The position numbers and the translations under genes are program-made. A model generated the notes under the pieces. That model was not told the origin of the DNA. It did no database searches and was given only the letters and a program-made list of their open reading frames with translations. Of a stretch of 64,000 nucleotides of DNA, positions 25,485-34,167 are shown one piece after another; positions within the stretch are counted from its first letter, which is position 1, and each line of letters opens with the position of its first letter. Location: the NCBI GenBank assembly GCA_018241445.1, contig JAFEDT010000018.1, positions 186,001 through 250,000 on the forward strand, given 5' to 3'. Source of the DNA: Pseudomonadota bacterium (lineage in GTDB: Bacteria; Pseudomonadota; Gammaproteobacteria; Steroidobacterales; Steroidobacteraceae).

Positions 25485-27689
25485 ATGAGTTCGACATGGG
25501 TTCACCGCGGGTCGCCGAGGCCGCCGCGCACGATAGTCCCCTGGTCCCTCTGGATCCTGACCTGCGTACTGGGGCTGTACGGTGGCATCAGCATCGTCCG
25601 CGCGCAGGACGCCGCGACGGTATCGCAGTCCGCCGCGCCACTGCCGCCGTCCTCTGCGCCTGCGCCGCAACCCACAGAGCCCATGCCGCTGCCCGGCGGG
25701 TCGATGCCGCAGCCCGCGGCGCTGGAGCCGGACGTTCAGTTCTGGATCCGCGTCTACACCCAGATCGACACCAACTCGGGTTTCCTGCACGACCAGTACG
25801 CCCTCAGCGTGGTCTACGACACCCTGCATTTCCCGGTGGATGCCACGCCCGTCCAGCGGCAGAAGCAGGTGGACGACGCCAGGGACCGGATCGTGGCGGC
25901 GCTCAAGCGCGCCGGCGCAGCCGCCCCGGGTGAGGTGCTGTCGCCGGATGACCGGCGGATCCGTGACCTGTGGGGACCGCAGGCAACCCCTGAGCGGCTG
26001 CGGGCGGCGGCCGACAACGTGCGCTTCCAGCTCGGGCAGTCGGATCGTTTCCGGCGCGGCCTGGTGCGCTCGGGAGCCTGGGAGACTCACATCGCCGAGA
26101 CGCTGGCCAACCTGGGACTGCCGGCGGACCTGGCGGCCCTGCCGCATGTCGAGTCGTCCTTCGATCCGTCGGCGTACTCGAAGGTTGGCGCCGCCGGCCT
26201 GTGGCAGTTCATGCGCTCCACCGGCCGCCGCTACATGCGCATCGACAGCGCGGTCGACGATCGCATGGACCCGTTCCGTTCCACCGAAGCGGCGGCGCAG
26301 CTGCTGGCCTACAACTACCGGCTGCTGGGCACCTGGCCGCTGGCGCTGACCGCCTACAACTACGGTACCGCCGGCATGCTGCGCGCCAAGGAGGTCATGG
26401 GCACGGACGACATCGTGCGCATCGTGCGCGGCTACACCGGCCGCACCTTCGGGTTCGCGTCACGCAACTTCTATGTGTCGTTCCTGGCCGCGCTGGCGAT
26501 CGACCGCAATCCCGGCAAGTACTTCGGCCCGCTGCAGCGGCAGCCGGAGGAGCGCTTCCAGGAAATCGCGGTGCCGGCCTATGTCTCCATGACGGCGCTG
26601 CAGCGGGTGCTCAAGGCTGACGCCGCGCGGCTGCGGCCGCTGAACCCCGCATTGTTGCCGCCGGTGTGGAGCGGTCAGCTTCGTGTGCCGCGTGACTACC
26701 GTCTGCGCCTGCCGGACGGGCAGGCCAGGTGGAGCCGCGAGCTGCTGGCGCAGCGGCTGAATCCCGGGGAGATGTTCGCGGCGCAACCCGGGCCGACGCG
26801 TTATCGTGTGCAGCGCGGCGACACCCTGGCGCGCGTGGCCGATCGCTTCGGCGTTCCCGCGCAGGCCCTGGCCCGCGCCAATCACCTGCGTGCCAGCTCC
26901 CGTCTGCATGTCGGCCGCACGCTCGTCCTGCCGCAGGTGGCCGCCGCGTCGGCGCCGGCGCCGGGGCGCGCCACAGGACCGACCGGGACTGCAAGCATCG
27001 CGCCCGCGGCCGTCGCATCCGCGGCCGTCGCACCCGCGGCCGTCGCACCCGCAAGCGTCGCGCCCGAGGAAGCCGAACGCGAGAGTGCCGAGGACGCTGC
27101 GGCCGCCGAGCGCGCCGCCGCCGCTGAGCGCGCCGAAAAGCTCGCCGCGACCCGCGGGGCGAAGCGCGGCGCGCCGGCGTCACAGCCGCTGTCGCGCGCC
27201 CAGGCCGAGGCCGCCAGTCCCTCGGTGGGCCCGGGCGGCGAAGAACAGCAGAGCGCCGATCCCACCGACTACGAAGTGCACGCGGACGCGATCCGCGTGG
27301 CGCCGGAGGAGACCCTGGGGCACTTTGCCGACTGGCTCGGGGTCAGCGCAGCGCGCCTGCGCGACCTGAATCACTTCAAGGCCAGGCGCGCCGTGCTGGT
27401 GGGCCAGCGCATCCGGCTGGACTTCCGCCGTGTGTCACGCGAGGAGTTTGAAAAGCGGCGGCGCGACTACCACCGCCAGTTGCAGGCCGATTATTTCGCC
27501 GGACATCGCATCGCCGGCACCGAGGTCTACATCGCACGCACCGGGGACTCCCTGTGGACGCTGACACAGAAGCAGGCGCAGGTGCCGCTGTGGCTGCTGC
27601 AGCAGTACAACCCCGGCATCGATTTCGCCGATCTGCGTGCCGGCAGCCAGATCGTGATTCCGCGCGTCGCCAACAGCGGTGGCGGTTGA
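25485..27689 (+). CDS. Membrane-bound lytic murein transglycosylase with LysM repeats (MltD type)
   Basis: A 734-residue periplasmic peptidoglycan lyase. A signal/TM segment is at about residues 20-42. The SLT domain (about 205-335) has catalytic Glu223 in PHVESSFDP and the GLWQFM and AYNYG motifs of family 1D. Three LysM modules follow at about 440-483, 595-645 and 682-730. Between them lies an Ala/Pro/Val linker encoded by 15-base tandem repeats and a charged Glu/Ala-rich stretch. It cleaves glycan strands to 1,6-anhydro products and anchors to peptidoglycan. Its neighbour is an L,D-transpeptidase, so the pair is a cell-wall remodelling unit. Confidence 0.9.
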   Translation: MSSTWVHRGSPRPPRTIVPWSLWILTCVLGLYGGISIVRAQDAATVSQSAAPLPPSSAPAPQPTEPMPLPGGSMPQPAALEPDVQFWIRVYTQIDTNSGFLHDQYALSVVYDTLHFPVDATPVQRQKQVDDARDRIVAALKRAGAAAPGEVLSPDDRRIRDLWGPQATPERLRAAADNVRFQLGQSDRFRRGLVRSGAWETHIAETLANLGLPADLAALPHVESSFDPSAYSKVGAAGLWQFMRSTGRRYMRIDSAVDDRMDPFRSTEAAAQLLAYNYRLLGTWPLALTAYNYGTAGMLRAKEVMGTDDIVRIVRGYTGRTFGFASRNFYVSFLAALAIDRNPGKYFGPLQRQPEERFQEIAVPAYVSMTALQRVLKADAARLRPLNPALLPPVWSGQLRVPRDYRLRLPDGQARWSRELLAQRLNPGEMFAAQPGPTRYRVQRGDTLARVADRFGVPAQALARANHLRASSRLHVGRTLVLPQVAAASAPAPGRATGPTGTASIAPAAVASAAVAPAAVAPASVAPEEAERESAEDAAAAERAAAAERAEKLAATRGAKRGAPASQPLSRAQAEAASPSVGPGGEEQQSADPTDYEVHADAIRVAPEETLGHFADWLGVSAARLRDLNHFKARRAVLVGQRIRLDFRRVSREEFEKRRRDYHRQLQADYFAGHRIAGTEVYIARTGDSLWTLTQKQAQVPLWLLQQYNPGIDFADLRAGSQIVIPRVANSGGG
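27001..27060 (+). repeat. 15-base tandem repeats coding an Ala/Val/Pro linker
   Basis: About four units of GCGGCCGTCGCACCC with small changes encode repeated AAVAP-like steps within the transglycosylase linker. Such repeats may vary in copy number between strains. Confidence 0.65.
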
Positions 27690-27751
27690 CTTGTCGCCGC
27701 TGGCCTGTTGCGGTTGTGAAGTGCTTGGCTGCCGCGCGCCCAGCGCCCCCC

Positions 27752-27763
27752 TATAATCGGTAT
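27752..27763 (+). promoter_or_regulatory. Perfect -10 box placed for a leaderless message
   Basis: TATAAT at 27752-27757 ends only 6 bases before the ATG at 27764. Transcription would start at or next to the start codon. No good -35 and no Shine-Dalgarno are visible. Confidence 0.5.
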
Positions 27764-28504
27764 ATGTTCACTGCGCGTATCCGCCCTGTCATCCTGACGT
27801 GCCTGCTGTGGCTCGCTGTCGCCGCGACGCCGGCGGCCCTGGCGGGCGAGAGCGCCGTGCCGGACGAAAACCATCCCTCCGCCGCCGGGGCGGCGGAGCC
27901 GCAGACGCCAGCGCCCGCGGCACCGCAGTTGCCCGCAGCGCCGCAAATGCCCGTCGCACCGCCAGTGCCCGCAGCACCGCCAATGGCCGCAGCGGCGCCA
28001 GTGCCCGTGGCAGCGCCAGTGCCCGCCGCGCCGCCGCCGGCGGGCGAGGCGGCCGCCGGAACGGCGCTCGGCGAGCTGCCGGTCGTGGACCGGGTCGTGG
28101 TCCGCAAGGCCGCGCGGCGCATGCTGCTGATGCACGGCGGCAACGTCGTGCGCGAATATCCCATCCGCCTGGGCCTGAACCCCGTGGGCCAGAAGCAGCG
28201 CTCCGGGGATTTCCGCACGCCCGAGGGCAGTTATCGCCTGGAGCGGCGCAATCCGCGCAGCGAGTTCTTCCTGTCGATCAAGGTCTCCTATCCGGGCGAG
28301 CAGGACATCCGCTACGCGCGCGCGCACCACTGGGACTCCGGCGGTTCGATCATGATTCACGGGCTGCCGAACGTGCTCAAGCACGACGCAGACTACTACC
28401 GGCGCATCGACTGGACCGACGGCTGTATTGCCGTGTCGAACGCCGACATGGTGGAGGTGTGGATGTTGACCGCGGACGACACACCCATAGACATCCTGCC
28501 GTAG
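27764..28504 (+). CDS. L,D-transpeptidase family (YkuD) protein
   Basis: A 246-residue exported protein: signal peptide (about residues 1-27, cut after ALA), a Pro/Ala-rich spacer (about 40-95), and a YkuD domain to residue 235. The catalytic motif is IHG near residue 190, then a DGCIAVSN motif carrying the nucleophilic Cys. These enzymes cross-link peptidoglycan or attach proteins to it. The wording of the motif resembles the YafK/ErfK subgroup. It lies 75 bases after the transglycosylase gene and has its own likely -10 box. Confidence 0.88.
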   Translation: MFTARIRPVILTCLLWLAVAATPAALAGESAVPDENHPSAAGAAEPQTPAPAAPQLPAAPQMPVAPPVPAAPPMAAAAPVPVAAPVPAAPPPAGEAAAGTALGELPVVDRVVVRKAARRMLLMHGGNVVREYPIRLGLNPVGQKQRSGDFRTPEGSYRLERRNPRSEFFLSIKVSYPGEQDIRYARAHHWDSGGSIMIHGLPNVLKHDADYYRRIDWTDGCIAVSNADMVEVWMLTADDTPIDILP

Positions 28505-28532
28505 CCAGCATGCGAGCCGACACGAGCGAATT

Positions 28533-29909
28533 GTGACTGACGAGGCCCCTGATTTCATAACCGCGCGCGTCGGCCCGCGCGGCAGCCTGGAAAACCTGTC
28601 GCAGGCGGAGATCGGCAAGCTGCTGGACACCGGCCAGGGCGGCCTGTACCCGCTGTTCCGCCGCTGCGCGCTGGCGGTGCTGAACAGCGGCGCACCCACC
28701 GACAACGCCAAGGAGATCTTCGACCGCTACCGCGACTTCGAGATCCGCATCCTGCGCCACGCCTGGGGCGTGAAGCTGCAGATGCAGCATGCCCCGGCGG
28801 CCGCCTTCGTCGACGGCCAGATGATCCGCGGCATCAAGGAGCACCTGTTCGCGGTGTTGCGCGACGTGGTGTTCATCTCCAACGAGATCATCGCCAGCGG
28901 GCGCTTCGACCTGAGCGATTCCGCCTCCATCACCAACGCCGTGTTCCACGTGCTGCGCAATGCACGCCTGCTGGACCACAAGGCGCGCCCCAACCTGGTG
29001 GTGTGCTGGGGCGGGCACTCCATCGACACTACCGAGTACCAGTACACCAAGAACGTCGGCTACCAGCTGGGGCTGCGCGCGCTGGACGTGTGCACCGGCT
29101 GCGGCCCCGGCGCCATGAAGGGGCCGATGAAGGGCGCCACCATCGGGCACGCCAAGCAGCGCATCAGCAACGGGCGCTACATCGGCATCACCGAGCCGGG
29201 CATCATCGCCGCGGAGCCGCCCAACCCGATCGTTAACCAGCTGGCGATCATGCCCGACATCGAGAAGCGCCTGGAGGCCTTCGTGCGGCTGGCGCACGGC
29301 ATCGTGGTGTTTCCCGGTGGCGCGGGCACCGCCGAGGAGATCCTGTATCTCATCGGCATCCTGCTGGACCCGGCCAACCGCGAGCAGCCGTTCCCGATCG
29401 TGCTCACCGGGCCATCCGGCAGCGCGCCGTACTTCGAGCAGATCCGCCGCTTCATCGGCGCGACGCTGGGCGAGCCGGCGCTGCAGCGCCTGGCTGTGGT
29501 GATCGACGATCCGCCGGAAGTGGCGCGCCGCATGGTCGCGGGCATGGACGCGGTGCGCGAGTACCGGCGCCGCAACAGCGATTCCTACAACTTCAACTGG
29601 CTGCTGTCGGTCCAGCCGGCGTTCCAGCAGCCCTTTGAAGTCACCCACGCCAGCATGCGCGGCCTGGATCTGCGCGGCGGCCAGCCGCCGCACCAGCTTG
29701 CCGCCAGCCTGCGGCGCGCGTTCTCCGGCATCGTCACCGGCAATGTGAAGGAATACGGCATCCACGCCATCGAGCGCCACGGACCGTACGAGCTGTCGGG
29801 CGATGCGCGCATCCTCGGGCTGCTGGATGAGCTGCTGGCGGCCTTTGTCGCACAGGGCCGCATGCGTCTGCCCGGCAGCACTTACCACCCGGTATATCGC
29901 CTGGTGTGA
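28533..29909 (+). CDS. ppnN: Nucleotide 5'-monophosphate nucleosidase PpnN (YgdH/LOG family)
   Basis: A 458-residue enzyme that hydrolyses purine and pyrimidine nucleoside monophosphates to base and ribose 5-phosphate; in E. coli it is activated by (p)ppGpp. The start is GTG at 28533. The Rossmann-like LOG core carries PGGAGTAEEI near residue 265, the phosphate-binding motif of the family. N- and C-terminal PpnN-specific domains are present (SLENLSQAEI at about 19-28; STYHPVYRLV at the end), and the length matches PpnN rather than short LOG proteins. It lies 28 bases after the L,D-transpeptidase. Confidence 0.92.
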   Translation: MTDEAPDFITARVGPRGSLENLSQAEIGKLLDTGQGGLYPLFRRCALAVLNSGAPTDNAKEIFDRYRDFEIRILRHAWGVKLQMQHAPAAAFVDGQMIRGIKEHLFAVLRDVVFISNEIIASGRFDLSDSASITNAVFHVLRNARLLDHKARPNLVVCWGGHSIDTTEYQYTKNVGYQLGLRALDVCTGCGPGAMKGPMKGATIGHAKQRISNGRYIGITEPGIIAAEPPNPIVNQLAIMPDIEKRLEAFVRLAHGIVVFPGGAGTAEEILYLIGILLDPANREQPFPIVLTGPSGSAPYFEQIRRFIGATLGEPALQRLAVVIDDPPEVARRMVAGMDAVREYRRRNSDSYNFNWLLSVQPAFQQPFEVTHASMRGLDLRGGQPPHQLAASLRRAFSGIVTGNVKEYGIHAIERHGPYELSGDARILGLLDELLAAFVAQGRMRLPGSTYHPVYRLV

Positions 29910-30072
29910 CGCCTGCGGCGATGACATAACGCGCGCGCTCGCGCGGCCTTTTCCGTAATCGCGGGCAAGCTGTGATGCAGCGTCCGCTCGCGGCGACAGT
30001 GCCTGTGAACCAGTTCCTGCGGCGCGCTTGCCAAAGCCCGTACGCTGCCCATCAAGCAGCAGGAGCTTTGGT

Positions 30073-30321
30073 ATGAGCTCGAACGATCGGGGCCGGAACG
30101 ATGTCACGCCGGGACGCAGCGACAGCGCGGTCCCCGCGGCGGTCGGCGGCGGCGCGGACGCCTACGCCAACTGGCTGGACCGCATGCAGCGCTCCCGCGC
30201 CCGCCAGGCGGCGATCACCCGCAATCTCTACACCTGGTCCAACTACAAGAACTGGGCCGAGCAGGTGCGCGATTCCTGGAAAGGCGCGGACGGCAGCGCC
30301 CCCGTCAAGGGCAAGAAGTAG
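30073..30321 (+). CDS. Small hypothetical protein, 82 residues
   Basis: It starts at ATG 30073 with AGGAGC 6 bases upstream. The product has a low-complexity N-terminus (Ser, Gly, Asp) and a basic/aromatic C-terminal half (WLDRMQRSRARQAAITRN, then YTWSNYKNWAEQVRDSW). The second half is predicted helical. I do not recognise the family. The good ribosome site and balanced composition support a real gene. Confidence 0.6.
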   Translation: MSSNDRGRNDVTPGRSDSAVPAAVGGGADAYANWLDRMQRSRARQAAITRNLYTWSNYKNWAEQVRDSWKGADGSAPVKGKK

Positions 30322-30327
30322 GCACTC

Positions 30328-31113
30328 CTAGCCGGCGCCCAGCGCGAGCGCCTGCGGCGGGTCGCCTGACGATGCCCCCTGCGGCGCCGGCCCGGCCTCC
30401 TGCGCCGGCGCCCCTGGCTCCTGCGCCTGCGTCCCCGGCTCCTGCGCCTGCGGCGCGGGTGGCGGCTCGAGCCAGCGCACCAGCGGACCCCACTGCTCCA
30501 CGTCCTCGCTGGCAACGTAGGCCTTCATCTCGTGCACACCGATGCCCAGTTCCGCGGCGCGCACGTAGTTCTGCGAGTCGCGCAGCGTCGTGACGATCGG
30601 GATACCCAGGGTATGCAGGAAGCGGATCAGCGACTGGTAGGTGAGGGTGTTGCGCCGCACCCGGTTGGCGATGACGCCCAGGCGATCGTCGTCGCGGCGC
30701 ACCTTCGCGACCAGCAGCAGGTCGCGGATGGTGTTCGAGCAGGTGTGGATGTCGATGTCCGACGGCAGTACCGGCACGATGATCTTGTCGGCCGACCGGG
30801 TCATCTCCGGCAGTTCGTGCGGTTCGAGCGCCGCCGGCGTGTCGACTATGACGTGGGTGGCGTCCTCCGGGATCCTCAGCTGGAAGGCCCGGGTGGTGCG
30901 GGTGTCGCGCTCGAAGGCGGCAATCACGCCGATCGGGGCCTGCGTCGGCTTGCGTTTCCTGACCCAGCGCACCGAGGAGCCCTGCGGGTCGTAGTCCATC
31001 AGGACCGGGCGTGCCCCCTGCGAGGCGAGGTAGCTGGCCAGGTTGATTGCGATGGTCGTCTTGCCGGACCCGCCCTTGGGGTTCAGGACGACGATGCGCT
31101 TCAGCGGCATCAT
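30328..31113 (-). CDS. ParA/MinD-type P-loop ATPase
   Basis: A 261-residue Walker-type ATPase with the deviant Walker A KGGSGKTT (about residues 13-20), a DYDPQGS motif and a VIVDTPAAL Walker B. It resembles stand-alone ParA-like proteins (ParC/PpfA) that position cellular cargo rather than plasmid partition proteins; no ParB gene is next to it. The C-terminal 45 residues are a Pro/Gln/Glu/Ala-rich tail with AQEPG-like repeats, an unusual extension. It converges on the small gene at 30073 with a 6-base gap. Confidence 0.85.
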   Translation of the reverse strand: MMPLKRIVVLNPKGGSGKTTIAINLASYLASQGARPVLMDYDPQGSSVRWVRKRKPTQAPIGVIAAFERDTRTTRAFQLRIPEDATHVIVDTPAALEPHELPEMTRSADKIIVPVLPSDIDIHTCSNTIRDLLLVAKVRRDDDRLGVIANRVRRNTLTYQSLIRFLHTLGIPIVTTLRDSQNYVRAAELGIGVHEMKAYVASEDVEQWGPLVRWLEPPPAPQAQEPGTQAQEPGAPAQEAGPAPQGASSGDPPQALALGAG

Positions 31114-31208
31114 TCAAGCCTACGCACCGCGCCGGGTGACCGCAAGGCGGCCAAAGTGAGTACGAACGCACGCACGCGGGCGCAGTAAAGCGCTACAGTG
31201 CCGCCCCC

Positions 31209-31397
31209 ATGGAGGAGTTCTTTCTGCACCTGTGGGACGAGTACGACGACCTGGTCGGCGTGTGTCGCCACGTCGGTGCTGCGGCGCTGGGTGAGCTGTT
31301 CGCCGCGACCCCCAGGCTCGCCACCACCGCCGCCACCGCGGCGGCCCTGCTGGCCCTGACCGGGGTCCTCATGCATCTTCCGCACATCGCGGCTTGA
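31209..31397 (+). CDS. Small hypothetical protein with a C-terminal membrane helix
   Basis: A 62-residue open frame reading MEEFFLHLWDEYDDLVGVCR and ending in a hydrophobic helix (about residues 36-60). An acidic, aromatic N-terminus followed by one TM is a plausible inner-membrane microprotein. TACAGT at 31194-31199 could be a -10 box very close to the ATG, and no Shine-Dalgarno is seen. Its stop lies inside the predicted -35 of htpG. Moderate support only. Confidence 0.5.
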   Translation: MEEFFLHLWDEYDDLVGVCRHVGAAALGELFAATPRLATTAATAAALLALTGVLMHLPHIAA

Positions 31398-31446
31398 AAT
31401 TTCCGCAAGGATTCCCAAGATCGCTCCCCTGACACCCGGGAGCGAT
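31393..31446 (+). promoter_or_regulatory. Sigma-32-like promoter and 9-9-9 inverted repeat before htpG
   Basis: CTTGAAA (31393-31399), a 14-base spacer and CCCAAGAT (31414-31421) closely match the heat-shock sigma-32 consensus. A perfect inverted repeat follows: ATCGCTCCC (31420-31428), a 9-base spacer, then GGGAGCGAT (31438-31446). The right arm contains the htpG Shine-Dalgarno GGGAG. The 9-9-9 layout is that of CIRCE, though only about 5 of 9 arm positions match its consensus. Confidence 0.65.
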
Positions 31447-31447
31447 A

Positions 31448-33424
31448 ATGCAGTCCGAATCCGCCGCCGAGCAGACCCAACCCGCCGCAGCCCGCGAGAC
31501 CCGCGGCTTCCAGGCCGAAGTCCGTCAGCTGCTGCAGTTGATGATCCACTCGCTGTACAGCCACCGCGAGATCTTCCTGCGTGAGCTGATTTCCAACGCC
31601 TCGGATGCCTGCGACCGCGTGCGCTTCGCCGCCATCGCCGACAGCGCGCTGCTGCAGGATGACCCGGAACTCGGTATCCGCATCGACGCCGATCCCACGG
31701 CCGGCACCGTGACCATCACCGACAACGGCATCGGCATGACGCGGGAAGAGGCGGTCGCCAATCTCGGCACCATCGCCCGCTCGGGCACCGCCGAGGCCTT
31801 CCGCGCCCTGTCGGGCGATGACCAGAAGGCCTCGCAACTGATCGGCCAGTTCGGCGTGGGCTTCTACTCCGCCTTCATCGTCGCTGACCGGGTCGAAGTG
31901 CGTTCGCGCAAGGCCGGGGCGCCCCCACAGGCCGGGGTGCACTGGGAGTCGGGCGCGGACGGGGAGTTCACCGTGGAAACGGTGCTGCAGGCGGCGCGCG
32001 GCACCAGCGTGACCCTGCACCTCAAGGAGGATGCGCGCGAGTTCGCCGACGCCTTTCGCCTGCGCGGACTGATCAGGCGCTATTCCGACCACATCGGTTT
32101 TCCGGTGCGCATGCGCAAAGAAGGCGAGGCCTCGCTCGAGTACGAGCCGGTCAACCAGGCAAAGGCCCTGTGGACCCTGCCACGCAGCGAGATCCCGGCC
32201 GAGGAGTACAAGCGCTTCTACGAGTACCTGGCGCACGATTCGACCGAACCGCTGGCCTGGAGCCACAACAAGGTCGAGGGCAAGCGCGAGTACACCAGCC
32301 TGCTGTACCTGCCGGGACGCGCGCCCTTCGATCTGTGGCAGCGCGAGGCGGCGCGGGGACTCAAGCTGTACGTGCGGCGCGTCTTCATCATGGACGACGC
32401 CGAGCAGTTCCTGCCCCTGTACCTGCGTTTCATCAAGGGCGTGGTGGATTCCAGCGACCTGCCGCTGAACGTCTCGCGCGAGATCCTGCAGCAGGAACCG
32501 GAGGTCGAGGCCATCCGCAACGGCCTGACCAAACGCGCCCTGGACCTGATCGCGCGGCTGGCGAAGGACGAGCCGGAGAAATACGCGACTTTCTGGCGCG
32601 AGTTCGGTGCGGTGCTGAAGGAGGGCGTGGCCCAGGATCCGGCCAATCATCCGGCGCTGCTGCCGCTGCTGCGCTTCAGCAGCACGCACCTGGCGGACGA
32701 TACGGCTTCAGCCAGCCTGGCGGACTACGTGGCGCGCCTGCAGCCCGGTCAGCAGAAGATCTACTACGTCATCGCCGAATCCCTGGCCGCGGCCCGCGGC
32801 AGCCCGGCGATCGAGAAGCTGCGCGAGCGCGGCATCGAGGTGCTGCTGCTGGCCGAGCGCGTCGACTCCTGGGCAATGGGGCAGCTCACGGAATACGAGG
32901 GCAGGCAATTCAAGGACGCCAGCCGCGGCGAGCTGGAACTCGGCGCCCTGGCGAGCGCGGCGGACCGGCAGCAGCACGACGCCGACCTCAAGGAGAGCAA
33001 GGGCCTGCTCAAGCGCATCAAGGACGCTCTCGGCGAGCGGGTCACGCAGGTAAGCGTGAGTGAGCGGTTGCGCGAATCGCCTGCCTGCCTGGTGCTGGGC
33101 GAGCACGATCTGCCCGAGCAGCTGCGGCGCATCCTGGTGGCCGCCGGCCAGAAGGCTCCCGACAGCAAGCCCCTGCTGGAGGTCAACGTGTCGCACCCGC
33201 TGGTGAAGTACCTGGACGGCATCGCCGCCGGCGACCAGTTCAACGAGCTGGCGCAGTTGTTGTTCGAGCAGGCCGGCCTGGCGGAGGGCAATCCGTTGCC
33301 CAACCCACCGGACTACGTGCAGCGGCTGAACCGCCTGCTGGTGCGGCTGGCTGCCGGCGAGGGCGCCGCAGCGCCTGCCGGTGATAGTTCTACAGCGGCT
33401 CCGGGCGTAGGGCGCCAGGCTTGA
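31448..33424 (+). CDS. htpG: Hsp90-family chaperone HtpG
   Basis: A 658-residue ATP-dependent chaperone. The N-terminal GHKL ATPase domain carries ELISNASDA (about residues 46-54), DNGIGM and the GQFGVGFYSAF lid motif. The middle domain contains the LNVSRE and LKLYVRRVFI motifs, and the C-terminal dimerisation domain ends near residue 635. It is slightly longer than E. coli HtpG because of extra residues at both ends. The start ATG follows GGGAG by 5 bases. The stop overlaps the TTG start of the hydrolase gene. Confidence 0.97.
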   Translation: MQSESAAEQTQPAAARETRGFQAEVRQLLQLMIHSLYSHREIFLRELISNASDACDRVRFAAIADSALLQDDPELGIRIDADPTAGTVTITDNGIGMTREEAVANLGTIARSGTAEAFRALSGDDQKASQLIGQFGVGFYSAFIVADRVEVRSRKAGAPPQAGVHWESGADGEFTVETVLQAARGTSVTLHLKEDAREFADAFRLRGLIRRYSDHIGFPVRMRKEGEASLEYEPVNQAKALWTLPRSEIPAEEYKRFYEYLAHDSTEPLAWSHNKVEGKREYTSLLYLPGRAPFDLWQREAARGLKLYVRRVFIMDDAEQFLPLYLRFIKGVVDSSDLPLNVSREILQQEPEVEAIRNGLTKRALDLIARLAKDEPEKYATFWREFGAVLKEGVAQDPANHPALLPLLRFSSTHLADDTASASLADYVARLQPGQQKIYYVIAESLAAARGSPAIEKLRERGIEVLLLAERVDSWAMGQLTEYEGRQFKDASRGELELGALASAADRQQHDADLKESKGLLKRIKDALGERVTQVSVSERLRESPACLVLGEHDLPEQLRRILVAAGQKAPDSKPLLEVNVSHPLVKYLDGIAAGDQFNELAQLLFEQAGLAEGNPLPNPPDYVQRLNRLLVRLAAGEGAAAPAGDSSTAAPGVGRQA

Positions 33425-34086
33425 GCGCGATCCTGCGCCCCCCGCTGGCGCAGCGCCTGATGCTGCCGGGCCCTGCGGGCGCCCTGCAGGCATTGGTCGA
33501 AACACCCGTAATAGAGGGGCGCGAGGGCGCGGCCGTCACCGACTTCGGCGTCGTCTGCCATCCGCACCCGCTGTACGGCGGAACCCTGGACAACAAGGTG
33601 GTCTACACCGTCGCACGCGCCTTCCAGCAGCTCGGCGCGCCCGCCATCCGCTTCAATTTCCGCGGCGTCGGCAGCAGCGCCGGGACGTACGACGAGGGGC
33701 GGGGCGAGAGTGAGGACGCGCTGGCGGTGATCGACTACGGACGCCGCACCTGGCCCGGGGCGCGTCTGTGGCTCGGGGGCTTTTCCTTCGGCGGCGCCGT
33801 GGCCGCGCGTATCGCCGCCGCGGCGCGCGCCACGCGCCTGGTGATGGTGGCCCCCGGGATCACCAAGATCGACGTCGGCGATATATTGCCGCCGGCCTGC
33901 CCGTGGCTGGTGGTGCAGGGCGATCAGGACGAGGTCGTGCCGGCGCAGCTCGTGCTGGACTGGGCGCGCTCGCTGGTGCCGCCGCCGCAGATCAGGGTCA
34001 TTGCCGGCGCGAGCCATTTCTTCCATGGCCGCATCAACGAATTGCGTACGGCCGTGCTGGATTTCATGCACGGTTTGGCGCACTGA
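33421..34086 (+). CDS. Alpha/beta hydrolase (YghR/CocE-like small esterase family)
   Basis: A 221-residue cytosolic hydrolase from TTG 33421, coupled to htpG by a 4-base overlap. Visible family elements are HPHPLYGG (oxyanion region, about residues 47-54), the FRGVGSSAG turn, the nucleophile Ser in GFSFGG (about residue 122), an acid in GDQDEVV and the histidine in ASHFFHG. This small hydrolase group is often annotated as alpha/beta superfamily hydrolase of unknown substrate. Physical coupling to a chaperone gene is noted but not explained. Confidence 0.82.
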   Translation: MSAILRPPLAQRLMLPGPAGALQALVETPVIEGREGAAVTDFGVVCHPHPLYGGTLDNKVVYTVARAFQQLGAPAIRFNFRGVGSSAGTYDEGRGESEDALAVIDYGRRTWPGARLWLGGFSFGGAVAARIAAAARATRLVMVAPGITKIDVGDILPPACPWLVVQGDQDEVVPAQLVLDWARSLVPPPQIRVIAGASHFFHGRINELRTAVLDFMHGLAH

Positions 34087-34167
34087 CGCCAAAGGGCGAC
34101 AGGAACCGGCCGCGGCGGCACTGTTAGAATTGGTCTCGATTCCGCGCAAGCTTTCAAGGAGACAGTC

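Noticed and set aside
30328..31113. Plasmid or integrative-element partition gene
   Set aside because: The ParA-type ATPase has no ParB partner, parS-like sites or mobility genes nearby; a chromosomal cargo-positioning role fits better.
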